In this document: in pieces, positions 1 to 5,698 of the stretch
How the letters are laid out: the number at the start of each line of letters is the position of its first letter
How positions within the stretch are numbered: the stretch's first letter is position 1
NCBI GenBank assembly: GCA_003694425.1
Contig: RFJX01000251.1
Location: 1 to 11,974 of the forward strand
Source of the DNA: Gammaproteobacteria bacterium
GTDB taxonomy: Bacteria; Pseudomonadota; Gammaproteobacteria; J113
DNA length: 11,974 bases
Direction: 5' to 3'
Notes under the pieces: generated by a model
The model's input: only the letters and a program-made list of their open reading frames with translations
The model's database searches: none
Told to the model about the DNA's origin: nothing
Made by a program: the position numbers and the translations under genes

Positions 1-1230
1 CAGCCGGTCCCGGCGGCCCACCCGCAGGGGACCACCGTGGAGGTGAGGGACCTGTTCTTCAATACGCCGGTCCGGCGGCGGTTCCTGCGCAGCGAACGGA
101 CCGAGCTGCATCACCTGGTCGAGACGGTGCGCCGGGTGGCGCTGGGCCACGCGGGCCTTCGTGTACGCATGCGCCAGGGGGCGCGCCGGTTGCTGGAGAT
201 CCCGGCCGCCGCCCAGGAGGAGCGGCTCGACCGGGTCCTCGGGGCCCGGTTCCGCCAGGGTGCCGTGCGGGTCGAGGCCGCCACGACCGGCATGAGACTG
301 GGGGGCTGGCTCGGGGAGGCGGGACAATCGCGCAGTCAGAGCGACCGCCAGTATCTGCTCCTCAATGGCCGCTGGATCCGTGACCAGGGCCTGTTCCATG
401 CGGTCCGCCTGGCCTATGGGGATTCCCTTTCCGAGGGGCGGCACCCGGTGTGGTATCTGGAGCTGGAGCTTGACCCTGCCCTGGTCGATGTCAATGTCCA
501 TCCGGCCAAGAGCGAGGTGAGGTTCCGCGAGCCCCGCCAGGTACACGACTTCGTGCTCGGGGCGCTGCTGCGGGCCCGCGGAGCGTCCGGCCATTCGTCC
601 GTGCTGCCACTGTCCCGCCCGGCCCGGCCGGTCCCGCATCGCGGACCTGAAGGCGTGCGGGAGCCAGTGGACGCGTCCTGCCGGCCATCCGCAGCCGAGG
701 GAAGGGAGGTTCCCGACCCGGCAGCACTGCCGCTGGCACGGATCGGCACCTGTCTCCTCGCCCGGCGCGGAAACGTGCTGTTGCTCATCGACGTGGCCAG
801 GGCGGAGAGCGAGGCCCTGAAGTGGCGGATGCGGATGCAGCTGGAAGAGGGCCCCCTGCGCAGCCAGCCCCTGCTGCTGCCGGTGCAACGGCAGGCGGGT
901 CCTGAGCCTTGTTCCGTCGAGCTGCTCACCGGCCTGGAGCGGCTCGGCCTGGGGTTGCGCCGTGAAGGTGGCGCGCTGGTGCTGACCCATGTGCCGGCCC
1001 TCCTCGCGGGGGCCGATCCGCAACGGCTGCTGGAGGCGCTGGAGCCGGTCTCCACCCCCGAACAGGCGCTGGAGGCCCTGGCGGAGGCGGCCCGGGGCAC
1101 GCGGGGCCTGGCGACGGACGAGCGCCTGCTGTCCGCCCTGGAGGAGCTGGACGATGCCGCCCGCAGCCGCTGCCTGAGGGTACTGGAGGAGGGAGACCTG
1201 CTGGCCCTGCTGGAGCAGGTGGATGACTGA
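1..1230 (+). CDS. mutL: DNA mismatch repair protein MutL, 3' part (5' end outside window)
   Basis: The frame is open from the first base, so the gene starts upstream; 409 residues are visible and the N-terminal ATPase motifs (roughly 140 residues by comparison with E. coli MutL) are missing. The first visible block, ending in VEVRDLFFNTPVRRRFL, is the GHL-family signature of MutL. It is followed by the transducer domain with YLLLNGRWIRDQ and VDVNVHPAKSEVRF (about residues 117-180). A short Pro/Arg/Ser-rich linker (about residues 190-245) leads to the C-terminal dimerisation domain, starting near LARIGTCLLARRGN. MutL is the ATP-dependent matchmaker that couples MutS mismatch recognition to strand incision. 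Where endonuclease-type MutL has DQHAxxExxxxE, this protein reads LLIDVARAESEALKW, so it looks like a nuclease-free, E. coli-type MutL. The stop codon overlaps the miaA start by 8 nt, so the two are probably co-transcribed. Confidence 0.96.
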   Translation, partial: QPVPAAHPQGTTVEVRDLFFNTPVRRRFLRSERTELHHLVETVRRVALGHAGLRVRMRQGARRLLEIPAAAQEERLDRVLGARFRQGAVRVEAATTGMRLGGWLGEAGQSRSQSDRQYLLLNGRWIRDQGLFHAVRLAYGDSLSEGRHPVWYLELELDPALVDVNVHPAKSEVRFREPRQVHDFVLGALLRARGASGHSSVLPLSRPARPVPHRGPEGVREPVDASCRPSAAEGREVPDPAALPLARIGTCLLARRGNVLLLIDVARAESEALKWRMRMQLEEGPLRSQPLLLPVQRQAGPEPCSVELLTGLERLGLGLRREGGALVLTHVPALLAGADPQRLLEALEPVSTPEQALEALAEAARGTRGLATDERLLSALEELDDAARSRCLRVLEEGDLLALLEQVDD

Positions 1231-2170
1231 AGCGTTGCCGCCGGTCGTGGCGATCCTGGGGGCCACCGGCACCGGCAAGACCGATCTGGCGGTGGCCCTG
1301 GTGGAGCGGCTCGGCGCGGGGATCATCAGCGTCGATTCCGCCATGGTCTACCGGGGTCTGGACATCGGCACCGCCAAGCCCGATGCCGCCACCCTGGCCC
1401 GGGCGCCGCACCGGCTCATCGACATCTGCGACCCGGCCGAGCGTTATTCTGCCGCCCGCTTCCGCAGTGATGCCCTGGAGGCGATCGAGGGGGTGCGGGA
1501 AGAGGGGCGGCTGCCCCTCCTGGTCGGTGGCACCGGTCTCTATTTCCGCGCCCTGGAACAGGGGCTGGCGGAGCTGCCGCCGGCGGTCCCGGAGCTGCGC
1601 CGCCGCCTGCAGGAAGAGTGGCGGCGGCTCGGGCCCGGTGCCATGCACCGGAGACTCGCCGCGGTGGACCCGGTCGCGGCCTCCCGCATCCACCCCAATG
1701 ACCCGCAGCGGCTGCTGCGTGCCCTCGAGGTATACGAGGCCACCGGTGAGCCGCTTTCCCGGCATCTCAGGGACTCTGCCCCGGCTCCGGCCCCCTTCCG
1801 GCTCCTGCGCATCGGCCTGCGGCCCCCGTCACGGGCCTGGTTGCGCGGCTGCCTGGAGCGCCGCTTCCGCGGGATGCTGGAACGGGGGCTGGTGGAGGAG
1901 GTGGAGCGGTTCTATCACCGCGGTGACCTTTCCCCCGAACTGCCCTCCATGCGCATGGTGGGGTATCGCCAGGTATGGCAACACCTGGCAGGGGAACTGG
2001 AATACGGCCAGATGGTCGAACGGGCCGTGATCGCCACCTGTCAGCTCGCCAAACGGCAGGAGACCTGGTTCCGCGGAGTCAGGGAGGTGCACTGGCTCGA
2101 TGCCCTGGACCCGGCCCTGACAGACAGGACCCGTGTCCTGGTGGAATCCTTCCTGAACTCCTCTGCCTGA
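1223..2170 (+). CDS. miaA: tRNA dimethylallyltransferase MiaA
   Basis: 315 residues, the usual length for the family. MiaA transfers the dimethylallyl group of DMAPP to N6 of adenosine-37 in tRNAs that read codons starting with U, the first step towards (ms2)i6A. The P-loop GATGTGKT is at residues 13-20, the catalytic-Asp/Ser segment DSAMVYRGLDIGTAKP starts at residue 38, GGTGLYFRAL starts at residue 102, and the tRNA-binding blocks MRMVGYRQV (243-251) and QLAKRQETWFRG (from 274) are intact. The ATG lies inside the last codons of mutL and has a GGAG element 7 nt upstream (1212-1215), which supports translational coupling. Downstream, the gap to hfq is unusually long (546 nt). E. coli miaA contains promoters that drive hfq; a comparable candidate is seen here at the very end of the gene. 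Confidence 0.97.
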   Translation: MTEALPPVVAILGATGTGKTDLAVALVERLGAGIISVDSAMVYRGLDIGTAKPDAATLARAPHRLIDICDPAERYSAARFRSDALEAIEGVREEGRLPLLVGGTGLYFRALEQGLAELPPAVPELRRRLQEEWRRLGPGAMHRRLAAVDPVAASRIHPNDPQRLLRALEVYEATGEPLSRHLRDSAPAPAPFRLLRIGLRPPSRAWLRGCLERRFRGMLERGLVEEVERFYHRGDLSPELPSMRMVGYRQVWQHLAGELEYGQMVERAVIATCQLAKRQETWFRGVREVHWLDALDPALTDRTRVLVESFLNSSA

Positions 2171-2181
2171 TGGACTATACT
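2153..2181 (+). promoter_or_regulatory. Candidate sigma-70 promoter at the end of miaA
   Basis: A TATACT hexamer (2176-2181) matches the -10 consensus at five of six positions. Seventeen nt upstream is CTGAAC (2153-2158), a weak -35 with three of six matches. The predicted start is about G2188, exactly where a perfect 10-bp inverted-repeat arm begins. It would drive hfq, or a separate RNA, independently of mutL-miaA. This is seen by consensus matching only; the -35 is poor and there is no extended -10. Confidence 0.35.
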
Positions 2182-2187
2182 TGAGCA

Positions 2188-2357
2188 GACCGGTCCGCCT
2201 CTGCCGGTCCGCGATCTGGTGCCGGATCGGCGGGCTACCTGGCCACAAGGGGGCCCGAGGACCGGCTCGTACGTCCGCAGGGCCCCGGGGATGCGCTATC
2301 GGGCATCCTGATCTGGTGGGCTGCCTTTGCGGCAGTTCCCGTGGGAACGGACCGGTC
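2188..2357 (+). ncRNA. Candidate structured RNA domain closed by a 10-bp inverted repeat
   Basis: GACCGGTCCG (2188-2197) is the exact reverse complement of CGGACCGGTC (2348-2357). Pairing them would close a 170-nt domain that itself holds four or five local stems (see the intergenic-region entry). The left arm begins at the predicted start of the candidate promoter at 2153-2181. This layout is what one expects of a multi-branched RNA such as a riboswitch-like leader or a small RNA, but I do not recognise a family. Caution: the core octamer CCGGTCCG also occurs elsewhere in this window (for example near 66, 2204, 2419, 4096 and 4433), so repeats of it are not rare in this genome. Treat as a hypothesis only. 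Confidence 0.22.
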
Positions 2358-2667
2358 GAGGTGGGAGCAAAACAGAACGAGCAGGGCTTGAGTACAGGTC
2401 ACGATCTCGCGGTAAAGGCCGGTCCGGATGCCGGCCTCCGTCGTCAGCTTGTGGGGATATCAAGCACTTGCATGACAGATTCCCGGACGGTGTCCAGGGA
2501 TCTCTGCTACGGGTCTGGCGCGGTGGGGTTGTCAGGCAGAATCCGCCGGCTGCAGCCAGGAGTCGCACGGAACGGCGATCCGTTGCGTGGACTGGCGGCA
2601 CGGACAGCGCGGATTCCACCGACGGAACCGCGTGCCACGACCAGTTCAGAGGTTCCCCTGACACCGC

Positions 2668-2693
2668 GGAACGCCGGCCGGGACCGGCGTTTC
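2668..2693 (+). promoter_or_regulatory. Strong hairpin in the hfq leader, just before the ribosome binding site
   Basis: GGAACGCCGG (2668-2677) pairs with CCGGCGTTTC (2684-2693) over 10 bp with one G-U pair and a 6-nt loop. It ends 10 nt before the AAGGAG of hfq. Its TTT lies within the stem and no T-run follows, so it does not look like a terminator. It could control access of ribosomes or Hfq to the leader, or protect the transcript's 5' end after processing. Role inferred from position alone. Confidence 0.4.
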
Positions 2694-2703
2694 CCATAAC
2701 AAC

Positions 2704-2709
2704 AAGGAG
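2704..2709 (+). promoter_or_regulatory. hfq ribosome binding site AAGGAG
   Basis: A consensus Shine-Dalgarno AAGGAG sits 7 nt before the ATG at 2717. It fixes the hfq start: the frame stays open for about 130 codons upstream, but that upstream part has no similarity to Hfq and no comparable ribosome binding site. Confidence 0.85.
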
Positions 2710-2716
2710 AACAGCG

Positions 2717-2974
2717 ATGAGCAAGGGGCAGTCTCTGCAGGAACCATTCCTCAACACTCTGCGCAAGGAACGGGTACCGGTCTCCATCTACCTGGTGAAC
2801 GGCATCAAGCTCCAGGGGCAGATCGAATCCTTCGACCAGTTCGTGGTGCTGTTGCGCAACTCGGTGAGCCAGATGGTCTACAAGCACGCCATCTCGACCA
2901 TCGTACCGGCCCGTAACATCCGCCTGCCACGTGGTGACAACGATAGCAGCGACAACAGCGAACCGCAGAACTGA
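2717..2974 (+). CDS. hfq: RNA chaperone Hfq
   Basis: 85 residues. Hfq forms a hexameric ring that binds small RNAs and mRNAs and promotes their pairing. Residues 1-65 are nearly identical to E. coli Hfq, with the same numbering: Q8, the rim arginine patch R16-K17-E18-R19 (E. coli RRER), Q41 and F42 of the proximal U-binding pocket, and Y55-K56-H57 of the Sm2 motif. The C-terminal tail (from about residue 70) is short and acidic, rich in Asp, Ser and Asn, instead of the roughly 35-residue tail of E. coli. In E. coli an acidic tail tip helps displace RNA from the core; the acidic character here may serve the same role, which is inference. The start is set by AAGGAG at 2704-2709. hflX follows after 117 nt. 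Confidence 0.98.
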   Translation: MSKGQSLQEPFLNTLRKERVPVSIYLVNGIKLQGQIESFDQFVVLLRNSVSQMVYKHAISTIVPARNIRLPRGDNDSSDNSEPQN

Positions 2975-3091
2975 CATCTCCCGGCGATCGCCCGGCCGCC
3001 GGCGGGCCCCTGCGGCAGAAACGCGGCAGCATCGGCCAGCGCGTATCCGGTGCCCCGCCCGGCAGGGTCGCGGGCCCTGACTGGACGACAA

Positions 3092-4429
3092 TTGTTCGAA
3101 CGCCCCCGCAGCAACAGCCAGGCGATCCTCGTATCGCTCGATTTCCTCCACGGTGAAGACAACCCGCTGGAGGAGTTCGAGCTGCTCGCGCGATCCGCGG
3201 GGGCCGAGCCGTCGGCGGTGATCTCAGGCCGCCGGGCGGAGCCCGAGCCGCGCTATCTCATCGGCAAGGGCAAGGCCGAGGAGGTCCGCGATGCCGCCCG
3301 GCGCACCGGTGCCGGCCTTGTCCTGGTCAACCATGAACTCACTCCATCCCAGGAGCGCAACCTGGAGCGGCTGTGCGAGGTGAGGGTCCTGGACCGTTCC
3401 GGCCTGATCCTGGACATCTTCGCCCAGCGGGCCCAGACCTTCGAGGGCAAGCTGCAGGTGGAGCTGGCCCAGCTCGAGCACCTCTCGACCCGGCTGGTCC
3501 GGGGCTGGTCCCACCTGGAGAGGCAGAAGGGGGGTATCGGTCTGCGCGGACCCGGTGAGACCCAGCTGGAGACCGACCGCCGGCTCATCGGCGTGCGCAT
3601 GAAGCATATCCGCGCCCGCCTGGAGAAGGTGCGCCGGCAGCGCGAGCAGGGACGCCGCCGGCGCCGCCGCGCGGCCCAGCCCACGATTTCCCTGGTCGGC
3701 TACACCAACGCCGGCAAGTCGACCCTCTTCAACCGGCTGACCGGTGCCGGCACCTACGCCGCGGACCAGCTCTTCGCCACCCTGGACCCGACCCACCGCA
3801 TGGTGGAACTGCCCGGGGCGGGAAGGGTGGTGCTCGTCGATACCGTGGGCTTCATCCGCAATCTGCCGCACGAGCTGGTGGCGGCATTCCGGGCGACCCT
3901 GGAGGAGAGCCGTCTGGCCGATCTGCTGATTCACGTGACCGATGCCCACGAGCCGGAACGACAGGAGCAGGTCGCGCAGGTCGAGGCGGTACTGGAAGAG
4001 ATCGGCGCCGACGGGGTTCCGCTGCTGGAGGTCTGCAACAAGATCGATCTCCTCGAGGAGGGTGGTCCCCGGGTCGAATACGACTCCGGGGGAGAACCGG
4101 TCCGGGTCTGGATCTCGGCCCGCACTGGTGCGGGCCTCGACCTGTTGCGTGAGGCGGTCGCCAGCCGCCTGCATCGCGGACTGGGCGCTTTCCGGCTCGA
4201 GCTGCCTCCCGCCGCCGGGCGGCTCCGGGCCCGTCTGCACGAGCTGCAGGCGGTTCAGAGCGAAGAGTCGCTGGCGGATGGAGGCTGGAGACTGGAGCTG
4301 CTGATCGAGCCGGCCCGCCTCGACTCGCTGATCCGTGAAGCCGGCCTGGAGCCGGATGAGGTGATCGGTGGAGGGTGGGAAGGTCCCGTGTCCAGGGCCG
4401 TGGCGGGCGGTGGCGGGAACACCTTCTGA
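3092..4429 (+). CDS. hflX: Ribosome-splitting GTPase HflX
   Basis: 445 residues from the TTG at 3092 (E. coli, 426). HflX binds 50S and 70S ribosomes and splits stalled ribosomes during stress. The N-terminal HflX domain contains RYLIGKGKAEEV, SQERNLERLCEVRVLDR and QLETDRR, followed by a basic helical region. The GTPase domain has G1 GYTNAGKST (203-211), G3 DTVGF (250-254), G4 NKID (316-319) and the SARTGAG G5 segment (from 342). Start choice: the alternative GTG at 3050 gives 14 extra residues and lacks a ribosome binding site; from the TTG the protein begins LFERP, lining up with MFDRY of E. coli HflX, and a weak TGGA precedes it. The frame is unbroken. The gene sits in its standard place between hfq and hflK. 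Confidence 0.95.
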   Translation: MFERPRSNSQAILVSLDFLHGEDNPLEEFELLARSAGAEPSAVISGRRAEPEPRYLIGKGKAEEVRDAARRTGAGLVLVNHELTPSQERNLERLCEVRVLDRSGLILDIFAQRAQTFEGKLQVELAQLEHLSTRLVRGWSHLERQKGGIGLRGPGETQLETDRRLIGVRMKHIRARLEKVRRQREQGRRRRRRAAQPTISLVGYTNAGKSTLFNRLTGAGTYAADQLFATLDPTHRMVELPGAGRVVLVDTVGFIRNLPHELVAAFRATLEESRLADLLIHVTDAHEPERQEQVAQVEAVLEEIGADGVPLLEVCNKIDLLEEGGPRVEYDSGGEPVRVWISARTGAGLDLLREAVASRLHRGLGAFRLELPPAAGRLRARLHELQAVQSEESLADGGWRLELLIEPARLDSLIREAGLEPDEVIGGGWEGPVSRAVAGGGGNTF

Positions 4430-4458
4430 GCCCGGTCCGCCGCGAGGACACCGCAAGT

Positions 4459-4488
4459 GTGCAATCGCCCGGCCATCCGGGCTAAAAT
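4459..4488 (+). promoter_or_regulatory. Candidate internal promoter for hflK-hflC
   Basis: TAAAAT (4483-4488) matches the -10 consensus at five of six positions within an otherwise GC-rich 126-nt gap between hflX and hflK. The best -35 candidate at 18-nt spacing is GTGCAA (4459-4464), only three of six matches. It would allow hflKC and downstream genes to be expressed apart from hfq-hflX. Low-confidence consensus call. Confidence 0.3.
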
Positions 4489-4534
4489 GCGCAGCTCGTA
4501 TGGGCGGGGCGGAGCATGGCTCGCATGCCCGGAT
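4475..4534 (+). repeat. 8-bp inverted repeat flanking a candidate hflK promoter
   Basis: ATCCGGGC (4475-4482) and GCCCGGAT (4527-4534) are exact inverted repeats separated by 44 nt. Inside lies a smaller GAGC-ATG-GCTC hairpin (4512-4522). The left arm abuts a TAAAAT -10-like hexamer. It could be an operator-like dyad or a leader stem in the hflK mRNA; I cannot tell which, and an 8-bp match in GC-rich DNA may be chance. Confidence 0.35.
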
Positions 4535-4555
4535 ATTTCTCACCTGGAGCAGAAG

Positions 4556-5698
4556 ATGGCCTGGAACGAGCCTGGCGGCAATGGTGGTCGTGACCCCTGG
4601 GGCGGCCGGGGTGGGCAGGAAGGCCCGCCTGATCTGGATGAGCTGCTGAAAAAGTTGCAGGAGCGCTTCGGCGGCATCTTCGGCGGTGGCGGCGCCCGCC
4701 GCGGCGGCGGTACCTCCGGCCCGCTGGGGGGCTATTTCCTGATCGCGGGCCTGCTCTTTGTCGCCTATCTGATCTGGGACGTCGCCTACATCATCCAGCC
4801 CGCCGAGCGGGGCGTGGTGCTTCGCTTCGGCAAGTACGCCACCACCATGGGCCCCGGTTTCCACCTGCGGCTGCCGCGGCCGATCGAGAAGGTGGAGAAG
4901 GTCGATGTCGACAGTATCCGCTCGGTCACCCACAAGGCGGCCATGCTCACCCAGGACGAGAACATCATCGATATCGAGATGGCGGTACAGTACAAGGTGG
5001 GCGTGGTCGAGGACTATCTGTTCCGCGACCGCGGACCCGACAACACCCTGCGGCTCGCCACCGAGAGCGCGGTGCGCTCCGTGATCGGCCGCAGCAAGAT
5101 GGACTATGTCCTGACCGAGGGGCGCAGCGAGATCGCGGCCCAGATCAAGGAGCTGATCCAGCGCCTGCTCTCCGATTACAGGACCGGGCTGACGGTCACC
5201 AGCGTCAACATGCAGCCGGCCAAGCCGCCGGAACCGGTGAAGGCGGCCTTCGACGACGCCATCAAGGCGCGCGAGGACGAACAGCGCCTGATCAACGAAG
5301 CGGAGGCCTACCGCAACGACATCCTGCCCAAGGCACGCGGCCGCGCGGCGCGCATGCGCGAGGAGGCCAACGCCTACAAGGAACGGGTGGTGGCGGACGC
5401 ACAGGGCGAGACCCAGCGCTTCCTCAAGCTGCTGACCGAATACCGCAAGGCGCCCGAGGTGACCCGGGAGAGGCTCTACATCGACACCATCGAATCGGTC
5501 CTGAGCCGCTCCAGCAAGGTCCTGCTGGACAGCGATTCGGAAAACATCATCTATCTGCCGCTGGAGCGCATGAGCACGAGCAAGAGCGAGGCGGCCACCG
5601 CCCTGCCGCATCCGGCCCTGGGCACCGCGGTGCAGGACCTGCAGGAGCGTCGCGAACGCCTACAGGAGAGCCGCAGCCGCACGAGGGGGAGCCGCTGA
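4556..5698 (+). CDS. hflK: FtsH protease modulator HflK (SPFH/prohibitin family)
   Basis: 380 residues from the ATG at 4556. HflK pairs with HflC in a large periplasmic-facing membrane complex that surrounds FtsH and limits its access to membrane substrates. The N-terminus is Gly-rich with WNEPGG and DPWGG (residues 3-20), typical of HflK. A proline/acidic helix LDELLKKLQERFGG follows, then a Gly-rich linker, one membrane helix (about 58-80), and the SPFH domain beginning AERGVVLRFGKY with GPGFHLRLPRPIE. A charged helical region (EQRLINEAEAYRN, RGRAARMREEANAYKERVV) follows, and the tail is basic. Start choice: the frame extends 33 codons upstream, but that part is not HflK-like and the ATG at 4556 has GGAG 6 nt upstream. 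The stop overlaps the hflC start as TGATG, implying translational coupling. Confidence 0.96.
   Translation: MAWNEPGGNGGRDPWGGRGGQEGPPDLDELLKKLQERFGGIFGGGGARRGGGTSGPLGGYFLIAGLLFVAYLIWDVAYIIQPAERGVVLRFGKYATTMGPGFHLRLPRPIEKVEKVDVDSIRSVTHKAAMLTQDENIIDIEMAVQYKVGVVEDYLFRDRGPDNTLRLATESAVRSVIGRSKMDYVLTEGRSEIAAQIKELIQRLLSDYRTGLTVTSVNMQPAKPPEPVKAAFDDAIKAREDEQRLINEAEAYRNDILPKARGRAARMREEANAYKERVVADAQGETQRFLKLLTEYRKAPEVTRERLYIDTIESVLSRSSKVLLDSDSENIIYLPLERMSTSKSEAATALPHPALGTAVQDLQERRERLQESRSRTRGSR

Larger units (their letters stand above)
2171..2716 (+). other. Long miaA-hfq intergenic region, hairpin-rich, no convincing gene
   Basis: This 546-nt stretch holds no ORF I would trust: the open frames translate to Arg/Cys/Gly-rich sequence without motifs and resemble random GC-rich DNA. 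It instead contains a run of possible RNA stems: 2201-2211/2223-2233 (11 bp with two G-U pairs), 2250-2256/2280-2286 with an inner GGAC/GTCC pair, 2290-2294/2303-2307, 2321-2325/2331-2335, 2335-2340/2343-2348, 2416-2422/2431-2437, 2447-2451/2461-2465, 2477-2503 (two bulges), 2551-2600 (three helical blocks), 2607-2633 (10 bp, one bulge) and 2668-2693. None has a following T-run, so no intrinsic terminator is evident. I found no tRNA, 6S, 4.5S, tmRNA or RNase P signature. It could be a long hfq 5' UTR, an unrecognised small RNA, or non-functional GC-rich spacer whose stems arise by chance. Confidence 0.6.

Noticed and set aside
2387..2420. Possible heat-shock (sigma-32) promoter, CTTGAG at 2387-2392
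   Set aside because: No CCCCAT-like -10 element at the required distance; a -35-like match alone is not enough.
2190..2426. CCGGTCCG octamer repeated several times as a putative regulatory repeat
   Set aside because: The same octamer appears inside coding sequence and other gaps (near 66, 4096 and 4433), so its frequency reflects base composition and codon use in this genome, not a specific array.
2181..2699. A 172-codon open frame filling the miaA-hfq gap (TTG start)
   Set aside because: Composition is Arg/Gly/Cys-rich without hydrophobic or helical periodicity, no ribosome binding site, no recognisable domain; it looks like a chance frame in GC-rich DNA.
2327..2716. N-terminal extension of the hfq frame by about 130 codons
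   Set aside because: The extension lacks any similarity to Hfq, while ATG 2717 has a consensus AAGGAG and aligns residue for residue with E. coli Hfq.
2171..2716. Known structured RNA (6S, 4.5S, tmRNA, RNase P, tRNA, c-di-GMP or TPP riboswitch)
   Set aside because: None of the conserved core sequences of these RNAs was found on reading the region; no GGTTCRA-type T-loop or CCA end for a tRNA.
3224..5611. A 795-codon open frame on the minus strand, antisense to hflX and hflK
   Set aside because: It is a shadow of two strongly conserved plus-strand genes; high GC at third codon positions removes stop codons from the opposite strand. It crosses the hflX-hflK gap without any protein-like feature.
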